Shown: positions 7,983 to 15,478, counted from the first letter of the stretch. The stretch: 22,195 nt of DNA from Planctomycetota bacterium (GCA_016872875.1 VGYW01000094.1:1-22195); one strand, 5' to 3'. The notes: generated from the letters alone by a model not told the origin. Made by a program: numbers and translations.

Positions 7983-8038
7983 CGACAGGCGGCTCGCCTG
8001 TCGTCTTCCGTGGGGGGTGGACACGCGAGCCGCGTGTC
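7983..8038. repeat. Pair of short GC-rich palindromes upstream of the propeller gene
   Basis: GACAGGCG-gct-CGCCTGTC (7984-8002) and GACACGCG-agc-CGCGTGTC (8020-8038) are two perfect 8-bp-arm hairpins 17 nt apart. They lie between the predicted promoter (8066-8094) and the start codon (7904), so they would be transcribed in the 5' leader. Confidence 0.85.
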
Positions 8039-8065
8039 CCTACGACTTTCCGCAACAGGAACTAC

Positions 8066-8094
8066 ATTGTACCGTGCTTGCAGCTACAAGGCAA
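8066..8094 (-). promoter_or_regulatory. Sigma70-like promoter of the propeller gene
   Basis: Minus strand: -35 TTGCCT (8089-8094), 17-bp spacer, -10 TACAAT (8066-8071). It would give a leader of about 155 nt containing both palindromes at 7983-8038. Confidence 0.5.
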
Positions 8095-8121
8095 GCCTTG
8101 CCGAGGCAGGCAGGACAGGGC

Positions 8122-8652
8122 TCAGCGGCCCGCCAGCTCCAGGCGCGCGATGTGGGGCAGGTCGCGGTAGCGGCCGGCGTGGTCGAGGCCGTAACCGACG
8201 ACGAAGACGTTGCCGACGACGAAGCCGCAGTAGTCGAGCGGGACGGCGATCTGGCGGCGGCTCGGCTTGTCGAGGAGGACGCAGGTTCGGACGGAGCGCG
8301 GCCCCATCGCCTCGACCTCGCTGCGGACCGCGGCAAGGGTGCGCCCAGTGTCCACGATGTCGTCCACGAGCAACACGTCCCGGCCGGCGAGGTCGAGTCC
8401 GCCGGCTTGCCCGAGCGCGACCGGCCCCTGCGGCTCCGTGCCGTCGCCGTAGCTCGACGCCTCGACGAACTCGACGGCGACCTGCGGGCCGAGTCCCTCG
8501 CGGAGGTCGGCGACGAAGGTGACCGCCCCCTGGAGCACGCCGACGATGGTGAGGGGGCGCCCCGCGTAGTCGCGGCGAATCTCCGCCGCAAGCTCCCCCA
8601 CCCTGCGCGCGATGCTGCCGGCCGTGAAGAGAACCCGTCCGATGGCCATCAT
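8122..8652 (-). CDS. hpt: Hypoxanthine phosphoribosyltransferase
   Basis: The 176-residue enzyme, of normal family length, transfers phosphoribose from PRPP to hypoxanthine (and usually guanine) to make IMP/GMP in cytosolic purine salvage. The PRPP-binding motif VLLVDDIVDTGRT is at 93-105, with both acidic residues present. The flexible catalytic loop has SSYGDG at 67-72. The purine-site segment is near 128-155 (LLDKP, then VGYGLD). The C-terminal YRDLPHIARLE is typical of Hpt proteins. The start is ATG at 8652 (a second ATG follows directly), with CGAGGG about 4 nt upstream. It is preceded by a good promoter overlapping the end of the radical SAM gene. Confidence 0.95.
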   Translation of the reverse strand: MMAIGRVLFTAGSIARRVGELAAEIRRDYAGRPLTIVGVLQGAVTFVADLREGLGPQVAVEFVEASSYGDGTEPQGPVALGQAGGLDLAGRDVLLVDDIVDTGRTLAAVRSEVEAMGPRSVRTCVLLDKPSRRQIAVPLDYCGFVVGNVFVVGYGLDHAGRYRDLPHIARLELAGR

Positions 8653-8690
8653 TCGCCCTCGCGAGCTTCTTCGCCACGTATGCCTGCCAC

Positions 8691-8719
8691 ATGGTAGTGC
8701 GGTTCATGGCCCATGTCAA
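8691..8719 (-). promoter_or_regulatory. Sigma70-like promoter of hpt
   Basis: Minus strand: -35 TTGACA (8714-8719, perfect), 17-bp spacer, -10 TACCAT (8691-8696). The -35 overlaps the stop codon of the radical SAM gene. Confidence 0.6.
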
Positions 8720-9768
8720 GCAAGAGGCCTGCGGACGGGCTCGGGGAGGTAGGCGCAGAGGGGCTCGGGGGCGAGGGGGTCGCCGGTGGCCTCGTAGGCG
8801 CGGGCGCGGCAGCCGCCGCAGACGGCGAGGAACTCGCAGCAGCCACACTTGCCGCCGTAGGCCGAAGGGTCGCGCAGGTCGGCGAAGAGGGGCGCGGCCT
8901 CCCAGATCTCGGCGAGGCTCTGGGTGCGGACGTTGCCGCACTGGAGGTCGAAGTAGCCGCAGGGCTGGACGTCGCCGGTGTGGGAGATGAAGCAGAAGGA
9001 CTGTCCGGCGAGGCAGCCGCGCGCCTGGGTGGGGATGCCGCGCTGGCGCAGGATGCGGTAGAAGTGCGGGGCGCAAGTGGCGCGAATCTCGATGGGCGAC
9101 GCTGCGTAGCGCTCGGCCAACCAGTCGAGCACGGCCTCGTAGCGGGGGGCGTCGAGCTCCATGCCGCGGAGGGCGGCGGCACGGCCCGTGGGGACCAGGA
9201 GGAAGACGTGGTAGGCGGCGGCTCCGAGGCGGACAGCCAGGTCGTAGAGGGCGGGGAGCTCGGCCGCGTTGTCCGTCGTCAGCGTCGTATTGATCTGGAA
9301 TGGCAAGCCGGCCTCGCGCGCGGCGGCGATGCCGCGGAGCGCGCTGTCGAAGGCGCCGGGGACCGCGCGCAGGGCGTCGTGGCTGGCGGCGTTGGAGCCG
9401 TCGAGGCTGATGCTCACGCGGCGGACGCCTGCGTCGGCGAGGCGGCGGGCGGCGGAGGCGTCGAGGAGCGAGCCGTTCGTGGCGGCCACGGTGCGCAGGC
9501 CGAGCGAGGCCGCGTGGGCCGCGATGTCGAAGAGGTCGGCCCGCAGCAGCGGCTCGCCGCCCGTGAGGATGATGGTCGGCTGGGCGAACGACGCGATGTC
9601 GTCGAGGAGCCGCGTGGCCTCCTCGGTGGAGAGCTCGCCTGGCGGCACGCAGGAGGTGGCTGCGGCGCGGCAGTGGCGGCACGCGAGGTTGCAGGCGCGC
9701 GTGAGCTCCCACGCGATCATCCGGAGCGCGTGCGGCCTGCTGATGTGGGCTGCGGCATTCGGCTCCAT
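8716..9768 (-). CDS. Radical SAM/SPASM protein, AhbD/NirJ-like
   Basis: A 350-residue radical S-adenosylmethionine enzyme. The [4Fe-4S]/SAM motif CNLACRHC has its cysteines at 26, 30 and 33. The SAM-binding GGEP follows in ILTGGEPLLR. The C-terminal third holds a SPASM-type set of cysteines for auxiliary clusters (CLAGQSFC, QPCGYFDLQC, KCGCCEFLAVCGGC). The ending CGGCRARAYEATGDPLAPEPLC is shared by AhbD (the final decarboxylation of siroheme-derived heme synthesis), NirJ and the related TIGR04053 proteins. No other heme genes are nearby, so the substrate is undecided among these groups. The start is ATG at 9768; an in-frame GTG at 9774 is possible. Neither has a clear ribosome site. Confidence 0.82.
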   Translation of the reverse strand: MEPNAAAHISRPHALRMIAWELTRACNLACRHCRAAATSCVPPGELSTEEATRLLDDIASFAQPTIILTGGEPLLRADLFDIAAHAASLGLRTVAATNGSLLDASAARRLADAGVRRVSISLDGSNAASHDALRAVPGAFDSALRGIAAAREAGLPFQINTTLTTDNAAELPALYDLAVRLGAAAYHVFLLVPTGRAAALRGMELDAPRYEAVLDWLAERYAASPIEIRATCAPHFYRILRQRGIPTQARGCLAGQSFCFISHTGDVQPCGYFDLQCGNVRTQSLAEIWEAAPLFADLRDPSAYGGKCGCCEFLAVCGGCRARAYEATGDPLAPEPLCAYLPEPVRRPLA

Positions 9769-9878
9769 CGCCACGGCACTCGCCCAGTCACACCCGCCCC
9801 GCCCCGTCCCTTGCTCTATATATCAGCCTACCTGAAAGCGCCGCGGAATGCAACGGGGCGCGGGCACGGGGGCGCAGG

Positions 9879-10853
9879 TCAGACCTTGGCGAGGTCCCAC
9901 TGCTCGCGGAGGAATGCGACGCACTTGGGGAGCTCGGCCTCGCGGTCGCCGCGGCAGCCGCACTCGAAGCTCATGAAGTCCTGGTAGCCGATGACCTTGA
10001 GGCCGCGGAAGCCCGACTGGTAGTTCGCCTCGTCGGGCTCCTTGTCCTGGCCGGGCAGGACGCGGCTCTTGGAGGCGAGGTGGATGTGGTGGAGCCACTG
10101 GCCGCCGGAGATGAAGGCGCCCATGAGGCTCGGCTCCTCGATGGCCATGTGGTAGAAGTCGCCCATGACGCACACGCCCATGTTCTTGCAGTCGCGGGCG
10201 ATGGCCGCGGCGTCGGCCACCTGGCGCAGGAACCAGGCCTCGGTGCGGTTCAGCGGCTCCAGGAGGATGCGGGTGTTGCACTTGAGGGCGTGCTCGCCGA
10301 TGGGGCCGAGCATGTCCACGAGGATTTTGCGAATCTCGGCGTTGCGGTGGCCGGCGGCCTTCTCGAACGCCTTGCCTGCATCGGAGGCGGCGAGGGCGGC
10401 GCGGAGCGCCTTGTCGTTGTTGTCCTGCTCGCCGTTGAAGCATGGGACGAAGATGCACCCCGTGGAGCCGACGGCTCCCGCGGCGGTGAGGTGGCGCTTG
10501 ATGTCCTCGGCCGCCTTCTCGCGGGCGGCCTTGTCGGAGCTGACGAGTCGGCCGCCCAGCGAGCCCATGCACACGGCGCTCACCTTCACCTTGCGTCCGT
10601 CCAGGGTCTTGGGCAGCGCCTCCTCGCGGCCGATGGCGCTGCCGATCTCCAGGCCCTCGATGCCCAGCTTCTCCATCTTGTCGAGCTTCTCCTCCAGGCT
10701 CTTGCCCGGCATCACGCCCTCCTGGGACGAGATCCTCAGCACCGCTTCCTGCTTGGCCATGGGCGTCTCCGCTGTGTGGGCCGTGGTTGGAAGGGCGGCG
10801 CCTGCCCCAAGTGCCGCCCCGGCAATGACGAACTCGCGCCGGCTCATGCTCAT
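9879..10853 (-). CDS. Tat-exported sugar phosphate isomerase/epimerase-like TIM barrel
   Basis: A 324-residue protein with a twin-arginine signal (SRREFVIAG, residues 4-12, then an Ala/Gly-rich hydrophobic stretch), followed by an AP-endonuclease-2-like TIM barrel. Typical divalent-metal ligands are visible: Glu in LLEPLNR, Asp/His in GDFYHMA, His in HIHLASKS and Glu in FECGC. The family includes hydroxypyruvate isomerase and various sugar epimerases. Such Tat-tagged forms often occur with Gfo/Idh/MocA oxidoreductases in carbohydrate catabolism, and one lies 6 kb away, but the substrate is unknown. The ATG at 10853 is preceded by GAGGAG at a good distance. It has its own strong promoter. Confidence 0.85.
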   Translation of the reverse strand: MSMSRREFVIAGAALGAGAALPTTAHTAETPMAKQEAVLRISSQEGVMPGKSLEEKLDKMEKLGIEGLEIGSAIGREEALPKTLDGRKVKVSAVCMGSLGGRLVSSDKAAREKAAEDIKRHLTAAGAVGSTGCIFVPCFNGEQDNNDKALRAALAASDAGKAFEKAAGHRNAEIRKILVDMLGPIGEHALKCNTRILLEPLNRTEAWFLRQVADAAAIARDCKNMGVCVMGDFYHMAIEEPSLMGAFISGGQWLHHIHLASKSRVLPGQDKEPDEANYQSGFRGLKVIGYQDFMSFECGCRGDREAELPKCVAFLREQWDLAKV

Positions 10854-10901
10854 CCAGTGTCTCCTCGATGGCCGAAGGGGACTCGCTCTCGCCGCGCAGC
10901 C

Positions 10902-10930
10902 ATTCTACCGGCCCTGGCGTGCCCGGTCAA
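10902..10930 (-). promoter_or_regulatory. Sigma70-like promoter of the TIM-barrel gene
   Basis: Minus strand: -35 TTGACC (10925-10930), 17-bp spacer, -10 TAGAAT (10902-10907). It lies in the 95-nt gap after the CobW gene. Confidence 0.65.
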
Positions 10931-10948
10931 CCGCCACGGGGCAGGTCG

Positions 10949-12046
10949 CTAGACGGCGCTGGCGAAGCGATGGGTCGGCCGCGGGCGGGCGGGGGCGAAG
11001 CTGCGGACCTCGCCCAGGCTGACCGCGATGCCCCGGCCCGCCGCCGCGCGAAGGCAGCCCTCGATAGTCTCCCGCAGCTCCTGCGGGGCAAGCCTCACGC
11101 GGGCGTTGACGAGGAGTTCCGCATCTTCGGGCGAGCCGGCGATGGCACCCTGGACGAATGGCGGCACGCCGCTCCCGGTGGCGTTGGCGACAATGCTCCC
11201 TTCGCCGGCGGAGAGGAGGAGCTTCAGATGGGCGATCTCGGCCGAGCGGGCGCGCGTCTCCGCCTGCGCCCTGGCCAGGAAGTCGAGGCAGAAGGCCCGC
11301 CAGTCGGCCCCTCCCTCGGCGTGGAGGTGGGCGGAGGCGTTGAGCCAGCCGAGCATCGCCTCGCCCTCCGCATAGACATCGTAGTCCACCGACGCGATGC
11401 GCTGGCCCGCGGGCCGGTCCTCTGAGACAAGCCGCAGCCATTCGTCGAGGCCGTCGCCCCTCAGGGCCGAGAGCGCCAGGACGACCTTCCCCGGGTAGTG
11501 CTCCGCCACCAGCCGCTTCAGTTCGCCCACTTCGGCGGGCGACAGGGTGTCCGCCTTGTTCAGGACAATGAGGTCGGCCTCCTCCAGTTGCTTGCGGAAG
11601 ATATACATCACGTTGTCGGGGAAGCGGCATTCGGCCCCCCGGCCCCACGCCTCCCGCAGGCGGATGGGGTCGGCGAGGACCGAGAAAGGAGCGACGCGGA
11701 ACAGCTCGCCGTAAAGGGCCTTGAGCGGCTGGAGCACCGTGGCCGAGAGGTCCGTGCAGCTCCCCACGGGCTCCGCGATCACAGCGTCGGGCTGGCCCGA
11801 CATCAGGAGCCTGAGCGCCGAGATGAGGTCGTCGAACCGGCAGCAGAAGCACCCGCCGCTGACCTCGGCGACGCTCGCGCCCCGCCGCTCGAGGAGCGCA
11901 GTGTCTACGAGGCTCGTGGCCTGGTCGTTGGTGATGAGGCCGACGCGTTTGCCCGCGCGGGCAAGCCGCTCAGCGGCCTTCGCCAGCAGCGTCGTCTTGC
12001 CAGCTCCCAGGAAGCCACCGACGAGGACGAGCCTGGGCTGAGTCAC
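10949..12046 (-). CDS. CobW/COG0523-family GTP-binding protein
   Basis: A 365-residue G3E-family GTPase; characterised relatives load Zn, Co or cobamide-linked metals into target proteins. Walker A GGFLGAGKTT is at about 10-19, with NDQA next. The metal-binding CxCC motif is in GGCFCCRF, and a Glu-containing EPVGSC and the guanine-specificity NKAD follow. The C-terminal domain lacks the His-rich metal loop of many zinc chaperones and ends in a basic tail. GTG at 12046 overlaps the aquaporin stop by 4 nt (GTGA), and GGAG stands 8 nt upstream. The longer open frame upstream lies in the aquaporin gene and is rejected. It is the third gene of the padR operon and probably translationally coupled. 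Confidence 0.88.
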   Translation of the reverse strand: MTQPRLVLVGGFLGAGKTTLLAKAAERLARAGKRVGLITNDQATSLVDTALLERRGASVAEVSGGCFCCRFDDLISALRLLMSGQPDAVIAEPVGSCTDLSATVLQPLKALYGELFRVAPFSVLADPIRLREAWGRGAECRFPDNVMYIFRKQLEEADLIVLNKADTLSPAEVGELKRLVAEHYPGKVVLALSALRGDGLDEWLRLVSEDRPAGQRIASVDYDVYAEGEAMLGWLNASAHLHAEGGADWRAFCLDFLARAQAETRARSAEIAHLKLLLSAGEGSIVANATGSGVPPFVQGAIAGSPEDAELLVNARVRLAPQELRETIEGCLRAAAGRGIAVSLGEVRSFAPARPRPTHRFASAV

Positions 12047-12906
12047 TCCACTCGCTCCTGTGGGGCCTCTTCCTGTGCTTGCGGCGCCACCGCGAGCCCC
12101 GGCGCGATGGCCAGCACGTACACCGCCGAACCCACGAGCGCGCCAAGGCATGGCGCCAGGACGTAAACGCTGAAGAAGCCGCCCCGCGGCCCCGGGATTG
12201 CAATCGCGCCCCAGCCCGCGAGGCAGGCAAAGAGCCTCGGCCCAAAGTCCCTAGCGGGATTCAGCCCCGCCTGAGTCAGAGGGGCGACAACCGAGATGAC
12301 GATCGCCACAGCCAGGCCAATGAAGAGCGCGGAGAACGTCTCCAGCGGGCGCTTGGGGTTCTGGACGTCCGTGACGGCGAAGACGAAGAAGGCCAGGAAC
12401 GCGGTCCCGATCCCCTCGGCGAGCATGGCCTGAAGATAGCTGACCCCCTGGAAAGCGGCCCGCGTGGTGCCGAGCAACGCGGGATTGGGGAAATACTCTC
12501 CGTAGAGCATCCCCGACAGCTCACTGCCGGGCTGGCCCCGGACCAGCGCCTTCGCGGCCTCGAACTGGCCGATCAAGCCGTGGAAGATCGCGTGAAGCGT
12601 CGCGGCGGCGGCAATGGCACCGGCGAGTTGCGAGGCGACGTAGAATGCGGCCCTCCGGACCGGGAACCCCCGCCAGACGACGAAGGCCAACGTCATCGCA
12701 GGGTTGACGTGGGCGCCGCTGGCGGCGCTCGTGGCGTAGATGGCGAGGGAAACCGCGATGCCCCACACAACCGCCACCTGCCACAGGCCCACAAGCCCCC
12801 CGGTGAGCACGGCCACGTGCACCGCGCCAGTCCCGAAGAAGACCAGGATGTACGTGCCGATCAGCTCCGCCGCGCACTCCCGAGCCAGGTGCCCCGCTTG
12901 CTTCAT
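12043..12906 (-). CDS. glpF: Aquaglyceroporin (MIP family, GlpF-like)
   Basis: A 287-residue inner-membrane channel with six predicted helices and the two half-helix motifs HVNPAM (NPA 68-70) and GLNPARDFGPR (216-224). Asp after NPAR is the mark of glycerol-conducting members rather than water-only channels, and the following FACLAGWG resembles E. coli GlpF. Glycerol and other small neutral solutes, including As(III) or Sb(III) hydroxides, are plausible cargo. The C-terminus is a Glu/Gln-rich tail. The ATG at 12906 overlaps the PadR stop (ATGA), so it is likely coupled to padR. No glycerol kinase is nearby, which makes simple glycerol uptake less obvious. Confidence 0.88.
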   Translation of the reverse strand: MKQAGHLARECAAELIGTYILVFFGTGAVHVAVLTGGLVGLWQVAVVWGIAVSLAIYATSAASGAHVNPAMTLAFVVWRGFPVRRAAFYVASQLAGAIAAAATLHAIFHGLIGQFEAAKALVRGQPGSELSGMLYGEYFPNPALLGTTRAAFQGVSYLQAMLAEGIGTAFLAFFVFAVTDVQNPKRPLETFSALFIGLAVAIVISVVAPLTQAGLNPARDFGPRLFACLAGWGAIAIPGPRGGFFSVYVLAPCLGALVGSAVYVLAIAPGLAVAPQAQEEAPQERVE

Positions 12907-13334
12907 CCCTCGGTGCTCTTTCTCCTCCCGCTGCGCTTCGGCTTCGCTGCGACGGCCCTCCTCGCCGCCGCCAGCAATCCGCACACCGCCTCCTGGTATC
13001 GCCCCAAGGTGCCCACCCAGCGCTCAAGGCACTGGCGGCCGCCGGGCGTGAGCGTATAGAGGCGCTTGGCCGGGCCGCAGGACGAGGTGTCCCAAGCCGC
13101 CACGACCAGCCCTCTCCGCTCCATGGCCCGCAGGGAACGATAGATGCCCGACACGTCGGGCCTCTGTCCGTGGAAGGGACGCATCTCCGCGAGCCGCTCT
13201 GCGATGCGATAGCCGTGGAGCTCTTCTCTGGCCAGCACGGTAAGAACAGCAGGCTGGAGCAGCTTGTCCAGCGTCGCTCCGGCGCACGGGCACCCGTCGA
13301 ACGCTGGTAAAGGAGAACATCTGGTAGATGACAT
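12903..13334 (-). CDS. PadR-family transcriptional regulator with Cys-rich N-terminus
   Basis: A 143-residue winged-helix regulator, near the usual length for short PadR proteins. The DNA-binding domain runs from about residue 20 (LQPAVLTVLAREELHGYRIAERL) through GIYRSLRAMERRGLV and the wing (KRLYTLTPGGRQCLERW). Cys 6, 14 and 16 precede it and another Cys lies in DTSSCGPAK. This could bind a metal or metalloid, or sense thiol oxidation (inference). The ATG at 13334 has AAGGAG 9 nt upstream; the upstream in-frame extension lies over the promoter and is rejected. It is the first gene of the operon with the aquaglyceroporin and CobW protein and is likely autoregulated through the inverted repeat at 13340-13362. 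Confidence 0.87.
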   Translation of the reverse strand: MSSTRCSPLPAFDGCPCAGATLDKLLQPAVLTVLAREELHGYRIAERLAEMRPFHGQRPDVSGIYRSLRAMERRGLVVAAWDTSSCGPAKRLYTLTPGGRQCLERWVGTLGRYQEAVCGLLAAARRAVAAKPKRSGRRKSTEG

Positions 13335-13339
13335 ACTCC

Positions 13340-13362
13340 TATACTCCTTGAACAACAGTATA
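13340..13362. promoter_or_regulatory. Candidate PadR operator
   Basis: A perfect inverted repeat TATACT-N11-AGTATA spans the -10 box, start site and ribosome site of padR. PadR proteins bind dyad AT-rich sites over their own promoters, so autorepression is a reasonable inference. Confidence 0.45.
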
Positions 13363-13384
13363 CAGGTCCGCACCCAATTGTCAA
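13357..13384 (-). promoter_or_regulatory. Sigma70-like promoter of the padR-glpF-cobW operon
   Basis: Minus strand: -35 TTGACA (13379-13384, perfect), 16-bp spacer, -10 TATACT (13357-13362). A start near 13350 would leave a leader of about 16 nt that begins at the ribosome site. Confidence 0.75.
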
Positions 13385-13428
13385 GGGGAATTCCTCCTCC
13401 AGGGTTTCCCGTGCCCCCCGTCCGTCAT

Positions 13429-14640
13429 TCACTCCTCCACGACCCGACGATGGACGCAGGGCGGGCAGCGGTCCTCGGGGTCGAAGACGATGACGCCGCG
13501 GACGCAGGCCAGGCGCACGCTGAGGCGCTCGTCGAAGGCCGCGAGGTTGGCCTCCTTGCCGGCCTCGAGGCTGCCCATCCTGCTCGCCGCGCGTGCGACG
13601 CGGGCGGGGTTGATCGTGGCCATCTGGACCGCCTGGCGAAGCTCGACGCCCATGAGGCGCACAGCGTTGCGCACCGCGCGGTCCATCGTCAGGTTCGAGC
13701 CCAGGATGCGGTTGTCCTCGGCCGAGCGCACGACGTCGTCGGGCCGGGCGTAGACCTCCTGGCCGCCCTCGAGGGTGTAGCGCCCCTCGGGCAGGCCGGC
13801 CGTGAAGTTCGCGTCGGTGATCAGCGAGATGCGGTTCAGCCCCTTGGCCTTGAGGGCCAGGCGGAGCATGATGGGGTGGACGTGGACGCCGTCGCAGATG
13901 ACCTCGGTGGTCAGGTCGTCGGCCAGCATCACCATTTCGTCGAGGCGTGCGCGGCTCAGGCCCCGCTCGGGCGGCGGGTAGCCGTAGCGCGTGGCGTTGA
14001 AGAGGTGCGTGGCGTGCGACAGGCCCGCGCCCACCGCCGCCTGGAACTCCTCCCACCCCACGCACGAGTGGCCCACCGAGGCCACGACGTCGTGGGCAAC
14101 GAGGGTGCGGATCAGCTCCATCCCCCCCGGGATTTCGGGTGAGAGGGTCATCAGCGCGATGGCCTCCCCGAACCGCGCCAGGACGGGGTCCAGCTCGCCC
14201 TCGGTGTAAGCGCTCCTCGCGCGCTCGGGGCTCAGGCCGCCGATGCAGACGGGATTGACGTAGACCCCCTCGACGTGGGCACCGAGGACGAGCGCGCCGT
14301 GTGGCGGCTCGGCGCGGCAGCGCTCGACGACCGCCAGCCACTCGGGCTCGACCGATTGCGCGGTGGGCGCGAAGGCGGTGGTGCCGCGCCGCGCGTTGAA
14401 CCGCGCCATCGCCGCGATGCCCGCCTCGTCGGACGCGCGGCCGCCCCCCGAGCCGTGGACGTGGAGGTCAATGAAGCCGGGGGCGAGGATCAGGCCATCG
14501 AGGTCCACGACGGTCTCGCCGGGGTGAGTGTCGGGCGCCTGGAAGTGGCCGAGCGCCGCGATCTCATCGCCGTGGATGCGCAGCCAGCCGTCCGCGCGCT
14601 CTTCCCAGGGAGTGATCAGCCGGCAGTTGCGGAAAAGCAC
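13429..14640 (-). CDS. nagA: N-acetylglucosamine-6-phosphate deacetylase-like amidohydrolase
   Basis: A 403-residue cytosolic metal-dependent amidohydrolase; NagA removes acetate from GlcNAc-6-phosphate in amino-sugar catabolism and wall recycling. Visible are the metal-site FIDLHVHG (His 60 and 62), HVEGVYVNP (Glu 124), VGHS, HATHLFNA, DGVHVHP and the catalytic LITDA. The usual EGP-x-x-N-x-x-x-x-GAH segment is altered (EGVYVNPVCIGG), so the substrate may differ from that of classical NagA. GTG at 14640 was chosen because GGAGAG lies 6 nt upstream and the protein then starts VLFRNCRLIT, as in the family; a TTG at 14664 is the alternative. No nagB or transporter is adjacent. Confidence 0.85.
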   Translation of the reverse strand: MLFRNCRLITPWEERADGWLRIHGDEIAALGHFQAPDTHPGETVVDLDGLILAPGFIDLHVHGSGGGRASDEAGIAAMARFNARRGTTAFAPTAQSVEPEWLAVVERCRAEPPHGALVLGAHVEGVYVNPVCIGGLSPERARSAYTEGELDPVLARFGEAIALMTLSPEIPGGMELIRTLVAHDVVASVGHSCVGWEEFQAAVGAGLSHATHLFNATRYGYPPPERGLSRARLDEMVMLADDLTTEVICDGVHVHPIMLRLALKAKGLNRISLITDANFTAGLPEGRYTLEGGQEVYARPDDVVRSAEDNRILGSNLTMDRAVRNAVRLMGVELRQAVQMATINPARVARAASRMGSLEAGKEANLAAFDERLSVRLACVRGVIVFDPEDRCPPCVHRRVVEE

Positions 14641-14688
14641 CCGGTTCTCTCCAGAGCAGCTCAATCCGGCGAGGCGTCATGGCCTATC

Positions 14689-14717
14689 ATCTTACCCCTA
14701 TGGCCGCGCTCAGTCAA
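14689..14717 (-). promoter_or_regulatory. Sigma70-like promoter of the nagA-like gene
   Basis: Minus strand: -35 TTGACT (14712-14717), 17-bp spacer, -10 TAAGAT (14689-14694). It sits between the GAGGAC hairpin and the start codon. Confidence 0.6.
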
Positions 14718-14749
14718 AACCTGCGCTGGCGGTCTTTGCTCTTCCTTAA

Positions 14750-14846
14750 TCGTCCTCGTCCTCGTCCGTCGTCCTCGTCCTCGACTCTTCTCCCTCCCTA
14801 TCAGAGGATCGAGGACGATGGACGAGGACGAAGGACGAGGACGACA
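14750..14846. repeat. GAGGAC-type long hairpin, copy 2 (inverted relative to copy 1)
   Basis: CGTCCTCG-like units (14750-14790) face GACGAGGAC-like units (14810-14846) around a CTCCCTCCCTATCAGAGG loop. Its core CTCGACTCTTCTCC...CAGAGG..ATCGAG matches the reverse complement of the core at 3081-3177, so the two are copies of one element in opposite orientation. It lies in the gap after the TRIC gene. Confidence 0.85.
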
Positions 14847-14860
14847 GAAGGGCCGGCTCG

Positions 14861-15478
14861 CTATGGCCCCTCTGAGTCGAAGCGTTTTCGCGGCAGGCCC
14901 CAGTGGAGGACTATGCTCGCTATCCGAATGGCGATGGTGAGGAGGGCGGCGACGACGGTGGCAAGCGCGAGGCCCGCGTGGATGCGCATCAGGCCCCAGA
15001 AGGCGAAGGCGCCGGCGATGGTGGCCGAGGCGTAGATTTCCTCGCAGAGGACGGCCGGCACGTCGCGCGCCAGCACGTCGCGGATGACGCCCCCGCCCAC
15101 GCCCGTCAGGCAGGCCATAGTCACCACGCCCACGAGGCCCGCGTCGGCCTGCCAGGCCTTCGTCGCCCCGATGGCCGTGAACACCCCCAGCCCGATGGCG
15201 TCGGCGATCAGCAGCTCCCACCGCACCCTCTGCACCCAATGGTAGAGGACGAAGACCACGATGGCCGCAGCCACGGCGAGCGGCACATAGGTCGGGTCCC
15301 CGAGCCAGAAGACCCTCTCGCCGAGGAGCGCATCGCGGATGGTTCCGCCGCCGATGGCCGTCACCGTCGCCAGCACGGCCACGCCGAAGACGTCCATCTC
15401 CTTCCGCACGCCCTTGAGGGCGCCCGAAACCGCGAAGGCGAAGGTGCCGATATAGTCGAGAAGCTGGAGGGTGGTCAT
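14861..15478 (-). CDS. TRIC/UPF0126 family membrane protein (YicG-like)
   Basis: A 205-residue inner-membrane protein with about seven hydrophobic helices and the internal two-fold repeat typical of trimeric intracellular cation channels. The paired Gly-rich motifs are AIGGGTIRDALLG and TGVGGGVIRDVLA, each preceded by a helix pair. Bacterial homologues conduct monovalent cations such as K+; the physiological role is unsettled. It begins MTTLQLLDYIGTFAFAVSGA, a family-like start. The ATG at 15478 has AAGGGG upstream; the longer frame reads through the CACGGAC repeat and is rejected. No clear promoter was seen. Confidence 0.9.
   Translation of the reverse strand: MTTLQLLDYIGTFAFAVSGALKGVRKEMDVFGVAVLATVTAIGGGTIRDALLGERVFWLGDPTYVPLAVAAAIVVFVLYHWVQRVRWELLIADAIGLGVFTAIGATKAWQADAGLVGVVTMACLTGVGGGVIRDVLARDVPAVLCEEIYASATIAGAFAFWGLMRIHAGLALATVVAALLTIAIRIASIVLHWGLPRKRFDSEGP

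Noticed and set aside
9800..9850. TATATA-containing stretch upstream of the radical SAM gene as a promoter
   Set aside because: A -10-like TATATA is present on the minus strand but no -35 match lies 16-18 bp upstream, so I did not call it.
12521..14341. 606-codon minus-strand frame across padR and the nagA-like gene
   Set aside because: It is out of frame with both real genes, crosses the padR promoter, and its translation is Arg/Gly/Pro-rich with no domain.
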